Shown piece by piece: positions 40,980-50,773 of a stretch of DNA of 64,000 nt. The notes under the pieces were generated by a model that was not told the origin of the DNA, ran no database searches, and saw only the letters and a list, made by a program, of their open reading frames with translations. Every line of letters begins with the position of its first letter. Positions within the stretch are counted from its first letter, which is position 1. Made by a program: the position numbers and the translations under genes. Source of the DNA: JADZAI01 sp046348585. Lineage in GTDB: Bacteria > Pseudomonadota > Alphaproteobacteria > Micropepsales > Micropepsaceae. The stretch lies in assembly GCA_046348585.1 (NCBI GenBank), contig JAXMDZ010000008.1, positions 1 through 64,000 of the forward strand, in the 5' to 3' direction.

Positions 40980-43091
40980 ATGCCCCGAATCCCCGGCCGC
41001 AAGCCCAAGCCCGGCAAGACCCCCGTCCTCCCCGCGACGGCGGTGCTGGAGATCGTCGCCCGCGACATCGACGGCGAGTTTCTCGCCCGGCCGGTGAAGT
41101 GGGACGCGCCGGGCGATCCGCCGCGCATCCTCGTCCTGCCGGGGCGCGAGAAGGACGAAGGCCCGGCCCTCGGCATCGGCGACCGCTTCCTCGGCCGCAT
41201 CCAGATCGTCGCGGACGGCGCGGTCGCCCGCCTCGTCAAGCGGCTGGGCCAGCCGGTCCACCGGGTGCTCGGCCAGTACACGCGCGAGAAAGGCGTCGGC
41301 CGCATCGCGCCGACCGACCGCAAATCCCGCCTCTCCTTCGTCGTCGCGCGCGGCGACGAAGGCGGCGCGAAGATCGACGATCTGGTGATCGCCACGCCGC
41401 TCGCCGGCCGCCTCGACGGCCAGGTCCGCGCCAAGGTCATCGAGGTCGTCGGCCCGCTCGGCGCGCCGGGGGCCATCAGCCTCATCTCGATCTACACCCA
41501 CGGCATCCCGGACGGCTTCCCGGACGAGGCGATCGCCGAGGCCGAGGCGGCCAAGCCCCCGACGCTCAAGGGCCGCACCGACCTGCGCAAGCTGCCGCTC
41601 GTCACCATCGACCCTGACGACGCCCGCGACCATGACGACGCCGTCCATGCCGAGCCAGACCCCGCCGTGCCCGGCGGCTGGATCGTCACCGTCGCCATCG
41701 CCGACGTCGCCGCCTATGTGACCGCCGGCTCGGTGCTCGACCGCGAGGCCTATCTGCGCGGCAACTCGACTTACTTTCCCGATCGCGTCGCCCCGATGCT
41801 GCCCGAGGCGCTGTCGGCGGATCTGTGCAGCCTGCGCGAGGGCGAGAACCGCGCCTGCCTCGCGGTGCGGATGCATTTCGACCCCACGGGCCGCAAGACG
41901 AAACATGTCTTCCTGCGCGGCCTCATGCGCTCGGCGGCGCGTCTCACCTACAGCCAGGCGCAGAACGCCATCGAAGGCCGCCCGGACGAGAAGACCGCGC
42001 CGCTGCTCGACAGCCTCATCAAGCCGCTCTACGCCGCCTATGCGGTGATGCTGCGCGGCCGCGAGGCGCGCGATCCGCTCGACCTCGACGTGCCGGAACG
42101 GCGCGTGCGCATCGGGGCCGACGGCAAGATCGCCTCGATCGAACTGCGCAAGACGCTCCCCTCGATGCAGCTCATCGAGGAGATGATGATCCAGGCGAAC
42201 GTCGCGGCCGCCGAAACGCTGGAGCAGCACCGCGTCCCGACGCTCTACCGCATCCACGACGAGCCGAGCCGCGAGAAGATCGAGGCGCTGGCCGATTTCC
42301 TCGACACGATCGGCGTCCCCTTCTCGCTGGGGCAGAAGCTGGTGCCCGGCCTCTTCAACCGCTTCCTCAAGGCCCAGAAGGACGGCCCCTTCGCGCCGCT
42401 GATCAACGAGATCGTGCTGCGCAGCCAGTCGCAGGCGCTCTACAGCCCCGACAATATCGGCCATTTCGGCCTGCACCTGACGAAATACGCGCACTTCACC
42501 TCGCCGATCCGGCGCTATGCCGATCTCGTCGTCCATCGCGGCCTGATCCGGGCGCTGGGCTTCGGCAAGGACGGGCTGAAGGACGCTCAGATCGCCGCCC
42601 TCGCGCAGATCGGCGAGACCATCTCGGCGCATGAGCGCCGCTCGATGGCGGCGGAACGCGAAGCGGTCGATCGCTATCTCGCCGCCTTCATGGCCGATCG
42701 CATCGGGCTGGTGCTCGACGGCCGCATCTCCGGCGTCACCGCCTTCGGCCTCTTCATCCGCCTCGCCGAGACCGGGGCCGACGGCCTCGTCCCCATCCGC
42801 TCTCTCGGCAACGAGTTCTTCCGCCACGACGAAACCCGCCACGCCCTGATCGGCACGCGCAGCGGCGACACCTACGCGCTCGGCGATCCGGTCAAGGTGA
42901 AGCTGCTGGAGGCCGCGCCCCTCACCGGGGGCCTGCGCTTCTCGATCGAGGAGCACGAGCCGATGCGCCCCGTCGCCCGCGACGGCCGCCCGCCCAAGGA
43001 TCGCGGACACCGTCCGCCCAAAGGCAAGGGCAAGCGCCACGGCCCGCCCAAAGTCCCGCGCGAAAAGCGACGCGCCAAGCGGCGGCGCTAG
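40980..43091 (+). CDS. rnr: Ribonuclease R
   Basis: This processive 3'-5' exoribonuclease degrades structured RNA and takes part in rRNA and tmRNA quality control. The 703-aa protein has an N-terminal cold-shock-like domain, the RNB catalytic motif IDPDDARDHDDAVHAE (metal-binding aspartates), HEDPSREK-type IHDEPSREKIEAL, ALYSPDNIGHFGLHLTKYAHFTSPIRRYADLVVHR, and an S1 domain (GVTAFGLFIRLAETGADGLV). The C-terminus is a Lys/Arg-rich tail. It lies downstream of topA, a common alphaproteobacterial grouping. Confidence 0.96.
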   Translation: MPRIPGRKPKPGKTPVLPATAVLEIVARDIDGEFLARPVKWDAPGDPPRILVLPGREKDEGPALGIGDRFLGRIQIVADGAVARLVKRLGQPVHRVLGQYTREKGVGRIAPTDRKSRLSFVVARGDEGGAKIDDLVIATPLAGRLDGQVRAKVIEVVGPLGAPGAISLISIYTHGIPDGFPDEAIAEAEAAKPPTLKGRTDLRKLPLVTIDPDDARDHDDAVHAEPDPAVPGGWIVTVAIADVAAYVTAGSVLDREAYLRGNSTYFPDRVAPMLPEALSADLCSLREGENRACLAVRMHFDPTGRKTKHVFLRGLMRSAARLTYSQAQNAIEGRPDEKTAPLLDSLIKPLYAAYAVMLRGREARDPLDLDVPERRVRIGADGKIASIELRKTLPSMQLIEEMMIQANVAAAETLEQHRVPTLYRIHDEPSREKIEALADFLDTIGVPFSLGQKLVPGLFNRFLKAQKDGPFAPLINEIVLRSQSQALYSPDNIGHFGLHLTKYAHFTSPIRRYADLVVHRGLIRALGFGKDGLKDAQIAALAQIGETISAHERRSMAAEREAVDRYLAAFMADRIGLVLDGRISGVTAFGLFIRLAETGADGLVPIRSLGNEFFRHDETRHALIGTRSGDTYALGDPVKVKLLEAAPLTGGLRFSIEEHEPMRPVARDGRPPKDRGHRPPKGKGKRHGPPKVPREKRRAKRRR

Positions 43092-43125
43092 TGACGGGGC
43101 GGCGGCGAAGGACTAGGTGAGATCG

Positions 43126-43827
43126 ATGTTCGACAAACCCGATCCCGGCGCGAAACCGCGCGCCGTCCGTCCCCGCGACGCCGCGACGCTCATCCTCATC
43201 CGCCGGTCGCCGGCGCGCACCGAAGTCCTGATGGGCCGGCGCAGCGCCGCGCATCGCTTCATGCCCGGCAAATACGTCTTCCCCGGCGGCCGTCTCGACG
43301 CCGCCGACCTGCGCATCGCCCATGACGGCGACCTGCGCCCCGAAGTGCTGGCCCGCGTCGCCCTGCATGGCGGCGAGACGCGGGCGCGCGGCCTCGCCCG
43401 CGCCGCCATCCGCGAGACCTTCGAGGAGGCGGGCCTCATCCTCGGCCGTCCCGCCGCCCGCCGCCTGGCGAGCCGGGCCGGGGCCTGGAACCAGTTCCTC
43501 GGCCTCGGCGTCGAGCCCGACCTCTCCGCCCTCACCTATGTCGCCCGGGCGATCACCCCGCCCTACCGCGACCGCCGCTTCGACACCCGCTTCTTCATCG
43601 CCGAGGCCGACGCCTTGGCGGAGCCGCCGGGCCATGCGCGGGCCGAGTCGGGCGAACTGCTCGAACTCGCCTGGTTCAATCTCGACGCCGCGCGCGGCCT
43701 CGACCTGCCCAACATCACGCGGCGCGTGCTCGACGAGATCGAGACCCGGTCCGACGATCCGCACGCCGACCGTCCGGTGCCGTTCTTCCGCTTCCATCGC
43801 GGCAAGCCGCATTGGGACACGATCTGA
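43126..43827 (+). CDS. NUDIX hydrolase (first of a pair)
   Basis: The 233-aa protein has a NUDIX fold with a divided box: FPGGRLDAADL, then after an insertion AAIRETFEEAGLILG (REx2EEx2GL). The insertion and the ending HRGKPHWDTI resemble NUDT7/NUDT19-type CoA or nucleoside-diphosphate hydrolases. ATG 43126 was preferred to GTG 43117 because AGGTGA sits 5 nt upstream. It is followed after 2 nt by a second NUDIX gene. Confidence 0.87.
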   Translation: MFDKPDPGAKPRAVRPRDAATLILIRRSPARTEVLMGRRSAAHRFMPGKYVFPGGRLDAADLRIAHDGDLRPEVLARVALHGGETRARGLARAAIRETFEEAGLILGRPAARRLASRAGAWNQFLGLGVEPDLSALTYVARAITPPYRDRRFDTRFFIAEADALAEPPGHARAESGELLELAWFNLDAARGLDLPNITRRVLDEIETRSDDPHADRPVPFFRFHRGKPHWDTI

Positions 43828-43829
43828 CG

Positions 43830-44459
43830 ATGGCCGCCGTCCGTCCGCGCGACGCCGCCACCGTCGTCCTCGTCCGCCCCGGCCCTTCCGGCCAGCCCGC
43901 CGTGCTGATGGGACGGCGCTCGCGCCGCGCCGCCTTCGCGCCCGACGTTTTCGTCTTTCCCGGCGGCCGCGCCGAGGCGGGCGACGAGCACCTGCCGGTC
44001 GTCGCCCCGCTGCACGCCGACGAAGCCGCCCGCCTCGCCGCCGCCGGGGCCGCCGGACCGCTGATGGCCCGCCGCCTCGCCTCGGCGGCGATCCGCGAAA
44101 CCTGGGAGGAGACCGGCTATCTGGTCGGGGCCAGCACAGCCGAGAACGACGCGCTGCGGCCGGATCACAGCGCCCTGCGCTTCTCGGCCCGCGCCATCAC
44201 CCCGCGCGAAAGCCCGATCCGCTTCCATGCCCGCTTCTTCCTCGCCGACGGAACGGCGCTGACCGCCGCGCCCGCGGGCTCGGGCGAACTCGCCGACCTC
44301 GCCTGGTTCCCGCTCGACGAGGCCCGCAAGCTCCCCGTCATCGACGTGACCGAGTTCGTGCTCGCCGCGCTGCCGCGCCTCGCCGAAGGCCCCGCCCGCA
44401 CCCCGCTTTTCGCCTACCGCAACGGCCGCCCGGCGGTCCGCTGGCTCGGCCCCCCGTGA
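43830..44459 (+). CDS. NUDIX hydrolase (second of a pair)
   Basis: The 209-aa protein is a paralogue of the preceding one: VRPRDAATVVLVR, MGRRSRRAAFAPDVFVFPGGRAEAGD, AAIRETWEETGYLVG and AYRNGRPAVRWLG. It shares the long insertion between the glycine and REx2EE parts of the NUDIX box. An upstream TTG (43812) is possible, but the ATG at 43830, 2 nt after the previous stop, is simpler. The substrate is unknown. Confidence 0.85.
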   Translation: MAAVRPRDAATVVLVRPGPSGQPAVLMGRRSRRAAFAPDVFVFPGGRAEAGDEHLPVVAPLHADEAARLAAAGAAGPLMARRLASAAIRETWEETGYLVGASTAENDALRPDHSALRFSARAITPRESPIRFHARFFLADGTALTAAPAGSGELADLAWFPLDEARKLPVIDVTEFVLAALPRLAEGPARTPLFAYRNGRPAVRWLGPP

Positions 44460-44556
44460 GGCGGGCGAATCTGCGTCGGCCCCCCCGATGGCGACCGGGC
44501 CGGCGAGCCCCGGAATCGGCGGGTTTCCGCCGCTGAGGGGACAGTCCCCCGGCGCG

Positions 44557-44585
44557 CTTGACTTGGCCGCGCCGATGAGTAGGTT
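44557..44585 (+). promoter_or_regulatory. Probable rpmG promoter
   Basis: CTTGAC (44557-44562), a 17-bp spacer and TAGGTT (44580-44585) match the alphaproteobacterial housekeeping pattern, giving a leader of about 40 nt before the rpmG ATG. Confidence 0.6.
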
Positions 44586-44632
44586 CCGCGGCTCGTTTTC
44601 AAGGGAAGGCCGCCGCGGCGGCCGGTGTCACC

Positions 44633-44800
44633 ATGGCCAAGCCGACCACGATCAAGATTCGCCTGAACAGCTCCGGCGGCACGGGCTTCTTCTACGTCGC
44701 CAAGAAGAACACCCGCACCATGACCGAGAAGTTCAAGGTCAAGAAGTACGACCCCGTGCTGCGCAAGCACGTCGAGTTCACCGAAGGCAAGATCAAGTAG
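44633..44800 (+). CDS. rpmG: Ribosomal protein bL33
   Basis: This is a 55-aa large-subunit protein: MAKPTTIKIRLNSSGGTGFF followed by YVAKKNTRTMTEKFKVKKYD and ending TEGKIK. It is the zinc-free C-minus form, lacking the CxxC pairs, as usual in alphaproteobacteria. It has its own promoter and terminator, so it is monocistronic. Confidence 0.96.
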   Translation: MAKPTTIKIRLNSSGGTGFFYVAKKNTRTMTEKFKVKKYDPVLRKHVEFTEGKIK

Positions 44801-44831
44801 GCTTTCGCCTCTCTTGGTTCGGATACGCGAG

Positions 44832-44856
44832 AGGCCGGATCGCTCCGGCCTTTTTT
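44832..44856 (+). terminator. rho-independent terminator of rpmG
   Basis: GGCCGGA-TCGC-TCCGGCC is followed by six T. It lies 32 nt after the rpmG stop and just before the convergent end of pleD. Confidence 0.92.
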
Positions 44857-44861
44857 GCGTT

Positions 44862-46238
<1,377 letters not shown>

Positions 46239-46250
46239 GGATGCGAATCC

Positions 46251-46637
46251 TCAGCCGATGAACTTGCGAACGGTGTCCAGGAACGAGGCGACCGAGATCG
46301 GCTTGGAGATATAGGCCTCGCAGCCGCCCTCGCGGATCTTCTCCTCGTCGCCCTTCATGGCGAAGGCCGTGACGGCGACGACCGGAATGCCCTGCAACTC
46401 GTCGTCCGCCTTCAGCCACTTGGTGACTTCGAGGCCGGAGACTTCGGGAAGCTGGATGTCCATGAGGATCAGGTCAGGACGATGCTCGCGCGCCAGATCG
46501 AGCGCCTCCATCCCGTCGCGGGTCTGGAGCGTGCGGTAGCCATGGGCGTCGAGCAGGTCGTTGAACAGCTTCATGTTCAACTCGTTGTCTTCGACGATCA
46601 GGACGGTCTTCTCGGTAACCGGCATTGCAAGCGCCAT
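46251..46637 (-). CDS. divK: Single-domain response regulator DivK
   Basis: DivK is the polar cell-fate regulator that signals to DivL-CckA-CtrA. The 128-aa receiver has KTVLIVEDNELNMKLFNDLLDAHGY, phospho-acceptor DLILMDIQLPEVSG, threonine in VVAVTAFAMKGDEE and lysine in AYISKPI. Two starts are possible: ATG 46637, with GGTGGG just upstream (used here), and ATG 46625 (MPVTEK), which gives 124 aa. The divK-pleD pair is conserved in alphaproteobacteria. Confidence 0.94.
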   Translation of the reverse strand: MALAMPVTEKTVLIVEDNELNMKLFNDLLDAHGYRTLQTRDGMEALDLAREHRPDLILMDIQLPEVSGLEVTKWLKADDELQGIPVVAVTAFAMKGDEEKIREGGCEAYISKPISVASFLDTVRKFIG

Positions 46638-46739
46638 TCTGCCCACCAACTTCTTTGTGCCTGTCACCGGGGATGCTCTTGCGGCATCTGACAAGTGCGG
46701 GCGGTTTGCTATCGTGCGGACCCTACGCCAAATCGGTTA

Positions 46740-47021
46740 ATGCGGGCTGAAATGAGAACGATCAGGCACAAGACCGGCGTCATCGCCCTGGAGGCCCTCG
46801 CCTTCGTGGTCGCTGATGACGAGGAATTGGGCAGATTTCTGGGACTTTCCGGCCTGTCGCCGGACGAGCTTCGGGCCTCGGCCGACAGCCCCGACACGTT
46901 GAGGGCGGTCTTCGAATACGTCATGGGCCACGAGCCGACCGCCCGCGCCTTCGCCGAGGCGCGGGGCTATGCGCCCGAGGATCTGTGGCGCACCGCCCGC
47001 GACCTCGGAGTCCAGATGTGA
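46740..47021 (+). CDS. DUF3572 family protein
   Basis: The 93-aa helical protein MRAEMRTIRHKTGVIALEAL continues AFVVADDEELGRFLGLSGLSPDELRASADSPDTLRAVFEYVMG. It matches the small DUF3572-type proteins of alphaproteobacteria, which often neighbour divK/pleD. An internal ATG at 46752 is an alternative start. Its stop overlaps the GTG of the next gene (GTGA). Function unknown. Confidence 0.8.
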   Translation: MRAEMRTIRHKTGVIALEALAFVVADDEELGRFLGLSGLSPDELRASADSPDTLRAVFEYVMGHEPTARAFAEARGYAPEDLWRTARDLGVQM

Positions 47022-47671
47022 GCGATCGCGGCCCCCCATCCGGCCCCGATCTCGCGCCGGGGCGGCCCCTGATCGTCTGCGACGCCGACGAGGTGCTGCT
47101 GCAATTCCTCGGCGGGCTGGAGGCCTATCTGCCGGGACAAGGCCTCTATCTCGATCTCGCGGGCTATGCCCTGACCGGCAGCATCCGCCGGGCGGGAACC
47201 GGCGAGCCGCTGCCCCAGGCCGAGGTCGGACCGCTCATCAAGGCCTTCCACGCGACCGCCGGGCTCGACCTCAGGCCCGTCGCCGGCGCGGCGGAGGCTC
47301 TGTCCGGTCTCGCCGCCCACGCCCAGATCGTCATCCTGACCAACGTCGCGGACGAACTGGCGGCGGCCCGCCGCGCCAATCTGGCGGGACACGGCATGGA
47401 CTATCCGGTCGTCCCCAATGCCGGCCTCAAGGGCGCGGCGGTGGCGGCCCTCGCCGGACGGGCGGGCGCGCCGGTCTTCTTCATCGACGACATCCCCCAT
47501 CATCACGCCTCGGTCGCCGAAGCCGCGCCCGGCACGCACCAGATTCACTTCGTCGCCGACGAGCGTCTCTTCCGGCTGGCGACCGCCTCGCCCCACGCCG
47601 GCCTCTTCACGTCGAACTGGGCGGAGGCCGCCGCCCATATCCACGACACGCTGAAGACGGGCGGAGGCTGA
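47018..47671 (+). CDS. HAD-superfamily-like hydrolase
   Basis: The 217-aa protein has an altered HAD motif I (LIVCDADEVLLQF, lacking the usual T/V after DxDx), motif II-like ILTNV and motif IV-like FFIDDIPHHHASV. The fold is probably HAD, but the non-canonical motif I leaves the activity uncertain. The GTG at 47018 overlaps the stop of the DUF3572 gene. A ROK kinase gene follows after 6 nt. Confidence 0.75.
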   Translation: MSDRGPPSGPDLAPGRPLIVCDADEVLLQFLGGLEAYLPGQGLYLDLAGYALTGSIRRAGTGEPLPQAEVGPLIKAFHATAGLDLRPVAGAAEALSGLAAHAQIVILTNVADELAAARRANLAGHGMDYPVVPNAGLKGAAVAALAGRAGAPVFFIDDIPHHHASVAEAAPGTHQIHFVADERLFRLATASPHAGLFTSNWAEAAAHIHDTLKTGGG

Positions 47672-47677
47672 ACCGCC

Positions 47678-48583
47678 ATGCGCATCGGGATCGACCTCGG
47701 CGGGACCAAGATCGAAGCCATCCTGATGGACAAGGCCGGGTCGATCCGCGCGCGGCGGCGCGCCGCAACGCCCTCCGGCGACTATGACGGCACCATCAGG
47801 GCGATCTGCGGGCTGGTCGGCGATCTCACAGCAGGGACGGAGGGCGCGGCGGCCTGGCCTGCCGGGGTGGCGATGCCGGGCGCCCTCAGCCGCCGGACCG
47901 GCCTCGTCAAGAACGCCAACTCGACCTGCCTCAACGGCCGCCCTTTCGACCGCGATCTCGCCGCCGCGCTCGGCCGTCCCGTGCGGATCGCCAACGACGC
48001 CAATTGCTTCGCCCTCTCCGAGGCGGCGGACGGCGCTGCGGCGGGCAAGCCGGTCGTCTTCGGGGTCATTCTGGGCACCGGGGTCGGCGGCGGCCTGGTC
48101 GTGAACGGCGCGGTTCTCGAAGGGCTGAACGGCATCGGCGGCGAATGGGGACACAATCCCCTGCCCTGGCCGGACCCGGACGAACTGGACGGCCCGGCCT
48201 GCTATTGCGGCAAGCGCGGCTGCATCGAGACCTGGGTCTCCGGCCCCGGCTTCGCGGCCGATTTCGAGCGCCGGAACGGCCAGCGCCTGACCGCCGAGGA
48301 GATCGTCTCGGCGGCGTCGGCCGGTTCGGCCTGCGCTCAGGCGGCGATCGAAACGCTCGGCCAGCGGATCGGCAAGGCGCTGGCGACCGTCGTCAACATC
48401 GCCGATCCCGACGCCATCGTGCTGGGCGGCGGGCTGTCCAATGTCGCGGCGCTCTACGACCTCGTGCCTCGCGCGCTCTCGCGCCACGCCTTCTCGGACG
48501 GCGTGACGACGCCGGTCCTGCGCGCCGTCCACGGCGATTCCAGCGGCGTGCGCGGGGCCGCCTGGCTCTGGCCTCCGGCCTGA
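47678..48583 (+). CDS. ROK-family sugar kinase
   Basis: The 301-aa protein has the ATP motif MRIGIDLGGTKIEAIL, sugar-site residues NDANCFAL, GVILGTGVGGGLVVNG, GEWGHNPL, and the zinc motif CYCGKRGCIETW. This matches bacterial fructokinase/N-acetylglucosamine kinase-type ROK enzymes; the exact sugar is not decidable. It lies between the HAD-like gene and dinB. Confidence 0.9.
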   Translation: MRIGIDLGGTKIEAILMDKAGSIRARRRAATPSGDYDGTIRAICGLVGDLTAGTEGAAAWPAGVAMPGALSRRTGLVKNANSTCLNGRPFDRDLAAALGRPVRIANDANCFALSEAADGAAAGKPVVFGVILGTGVGGGLVVNGAVLEGLNGIGGEWGHNPLPWPDPDELDGPACYCGKRGCIETWVSGPGFAADFERRNGQRLTAEEIVSAASAGSACAQAAIETLGQRIGKALATVVNIADPDAIVLGGGLSNVAALYDLVPRALSRHAFSDGVTTPVLRAVHGDSSGVRGAAWLWPPA

Positions 48584-48587
48584 TCCA

Positions 48588-49844
48588 ATGGCCGCGCTCT
48601 GCCTCGACTGTCTGGATCGCACGGCCGCCGAAAACGACCGCCACTGCCCGCGCTGCCGCAGCCCACGCCTGCGCCGTCACCCGGAAATGGACGCGCTCGC
48701 CGTCGCCCATATCGACTGCGACGCCTTCTACGCCTCCATCGAGAAGCGCGACGATCCCTCGCTCGCCGACAAGCCGCTCATCATCGGCGGCGGCAAGCGC
48801 GGCGTCGTCTCGACCGCCTGCTATCTCGCGCGCACCTTCGGCGTGCGTTCGGCGATGCCGATGTTCAAGGCGCTCAAGGCGTGCCCGCACGCTGTGGTCA
48901 TCAAGCCGGACATGGCGAAATACGCCGGCGTCGGCCGCGAGGTGAAGCGGCTGATGCGCGAGACGACGCCGCTGGTGGAATCGCTCTCGCTCGACGAAGC
49001 CTTCCTCGATCTCACCGGCACCGAGCGGCTGCACCGCCATTCGCCCGCCGTGACGCTGGCGGCGCTGGCGAAGCGGATCGAGGCGCAGCTCGGGATCACC
49101 GTCTCCATCGGCCTCAGCCACAACAAGTTCCTCGCTAAGTTCTCCTCCGAACTCGACAAGCCGCGCGGCTTCGCGGTGGTCGGACACGCCGATGCGATGG
49201 AGGTCCTCGCGCCCCGGCCGCCGACCGCGATTTTCGGCGTCGGCAAGTCGTTCGCCGCCGCGCTCGCCGCCGACGGCATTGCGACGCTCGGCCAGATCCA
49301 GGCGATGGACGAAACCGATCTGATGAAGCGCTACGGCAATATGGGCAGCCATGTCTGGCGTCTGGCGCGGGGCGAGGATTCCCGCCGCGTCGATCCAGAG
49401 GGCGAGGCGCGCGGCATGTCGGCCGAGACGACCTTCAACGAGGATATCGCCGACGTCCTGGAGCTGGACCGCATCCTGTGGTCGATGTGCGAGCGCGTCT
49501 CGGCGCGGGCCAAGGCGGCGGGCCTCGGCGGGGCGACCGTGACGCTGAAGCTGCGCACCGCCGATTTCCGCCTCATCACCCGGCGCACGACGCTGCACGG
49601 GCCGACCCAGCTCGCCGAAGTCCTCTACCAGACGGCGCACCGCCTGCTGACGGCGACGGCGGACGGGCGGGCGAAATACCGGCTGATCGGCGTCGGCATC
49701 TCCGGCCTCGCCGACGCCGCATCCTGCGACCTCTTCGATCTCTTCCGCGCCGACGAGAAAAAGACCGCCGACGCCGAACGGGCGATCGACAAGGTGCGTG
49801 CGAAGTTCGGCAAGGCGGCGATCGTGAAGGGCCGCGCGCTCTAG
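48588..49844 (+). CDS. dinB: DNA polymerase IV with N-terminal zinc-ribbon-like extension
   Basis: This Y-family translesion polymerase has 418 aa. The first 33 residues add a CxxC-x11-CxxC cluster (C5, C8, C20, C23) not found in E. coli DinB. The polymerase then shows HIDCDAFYASIE (catalytic D43), SLSLDEAFLD, the helix-hairpin-helix region and the little finger. The C-terminus ends without an obvious beta-clamp peptide. Its TAG overlaps the convergent eipB stop (CTAG). Confidence 0.94.
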   Translation: MAALCLDCLDRTAAENDRHCPRCRSPRLRRHPEMDALAVAHIDCDAFYASIEKRDDPSLADKPLIIGGGKRGVVSTACYLARTFGVRSAMPMFKALKACPHAVVIKPDMAKYAGVGREVKRLMRETTPLVESLSLDEAFLDLTGTERLHRHSPAVTLAALAKRIEAQLGITVSIGLSHNKFLAKFSSELDKPRGFAVVGHADAMEVLAPRPPTAIFGVGKSFAAALAADGIATLGQIQAMDETDLMKRYGNMGSHVWRLARGEDSRRVDPEGEARGMSAETTFNEDIADVLELDRILWSMCERVSARAKAAGLGGATVTLKLRTADFRLITRRTTLHGPTQLAEVLYQTAHRLLTATADGRAKYRLIGVGISGLADAASCDLFDLFRADEKKTADAERAIDKVRAKFGKAAIVKGRAL

Positions 49845-50674
49845 CAGCCGGACGGTTTCAGCGGCTCGATCTTCTTCAGCGTCGCCTTCAGCACGAAGTC
49901 GCCATAGTCCAGCGTCGCATCGCTGGTGACGCCGTTCTCGTAGAGGATGAACGAGGTCTCGTAGTGCGGCGGCTCGTCTTCCTTGCCCGGTTCGTAATAG
50001 GTCACCGTGACCGGCCAGGCCTTCAGCCCCTTCAGAACGTCGCCGCCAGGCACCGCGAAATCTCCGGCGATCCCCGCCCGCTCGACGCCGATGGCCGCGT
50101 AGACATCGTAGGTCACGCCTTCGGCGTCGCCCTCGAAGATCTTGGCCGAAAGCGCATGCTGACCGGTGCGCGCCGCGGTGAGAACCTTCCCCGCCAGCTC
50201 GGTCGGAAACAGCGTGCCCTGGGGAAGCTCCGCCGACTTGGCGGCAGGCTGCGTGAAGGCGACCGAGGCCGCGCCGTCGCTCTTGCGGCTGGCCGAACCC
50301 TGCGAGCGTTCGACGGAGATGCCATTGATGGCGTTGTTCAGCGTGAAGCGATAATCCGAGCCATCGGCGCTCTCATAGGTGGAGACCCAGAAATTGCCCG
50401 AGGTCGCCGTGCCTTCGGAATCGGTGAAATCCGTCACCAGCCGCTGGTTGAAGGTGTAGCCGGCGCACACATCGTCGAACTCGCTCACCATCCGGCCCGA
50501 CAGGCCGGAGACCGCCGACGCCCAGCGCGCCGATTTCAACTTGAGGTCATAGGTCGCCCGGTGCGGCAGGAAGTTCTCGGCGACCCGGGCGGGTTTCGGC
50601 GGCGCGACCATCTGGGCGGCGGCGGGGGCGATGGCCGCGGTCGCCAGCAGAAGGCTCAAGACAAATGCGCGCAT
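49841..50674 (-). CDS. eipB: Cell-envelope integrity protein EipB (DUF1849)
   Basis: This periplasmic protein was characterised in Brucella, where it is needed for envelope integrity. The 277-aa precursor has a signal peptide (MRAFVLSLLLATAAIAPAAAQ). The DUF1849 signature is FLPHRATYDLKL, LSGRMVSEFDDVCAGYTFNQRLVTDF and SYESADGSDYRFT-like TYESADGSDYRFT. Cysteines C70 and the very last residue C277 correspond to the pair known to form a structural disulfide in Brucella EipB. The start at 50674 was chosen for the signal peptide. Confidence 0.92.
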   Translation of the reverse strand: MRAFVLSLLLATAAIAPAAAQMVAPPKPARVAENFLPHRATYDLKLKSARWASAVSGLSGRMVSEFDDVCAGYTFNQRLVTDFTDSEGTATSGNFWVSTYESADGSDYRFTLNNAINGISVERSQGSASRKSDGAASVAFTQPAAKSAELPQGTLFPTELAGKVLTAARTGQHALSAKIFEGDAEGVTYDVYAAIGVERAGIAGDFAVPGGDVLKGLKAWPVTVTYYEPGKEDEPPHYETSFILYENGVTSDATLDYGDFVLKATLKKIEPLKPSGC

Positions 50675-50773
50675 CGGGACCGTCCTCGTCACCCCGGCGA
50701 GAGAGTGCGATGCGAACATGGCTGCTTCGGGGCGGCAGGGGAAGGCGGAACCGCAGCGCATGGTCAACCGTCC

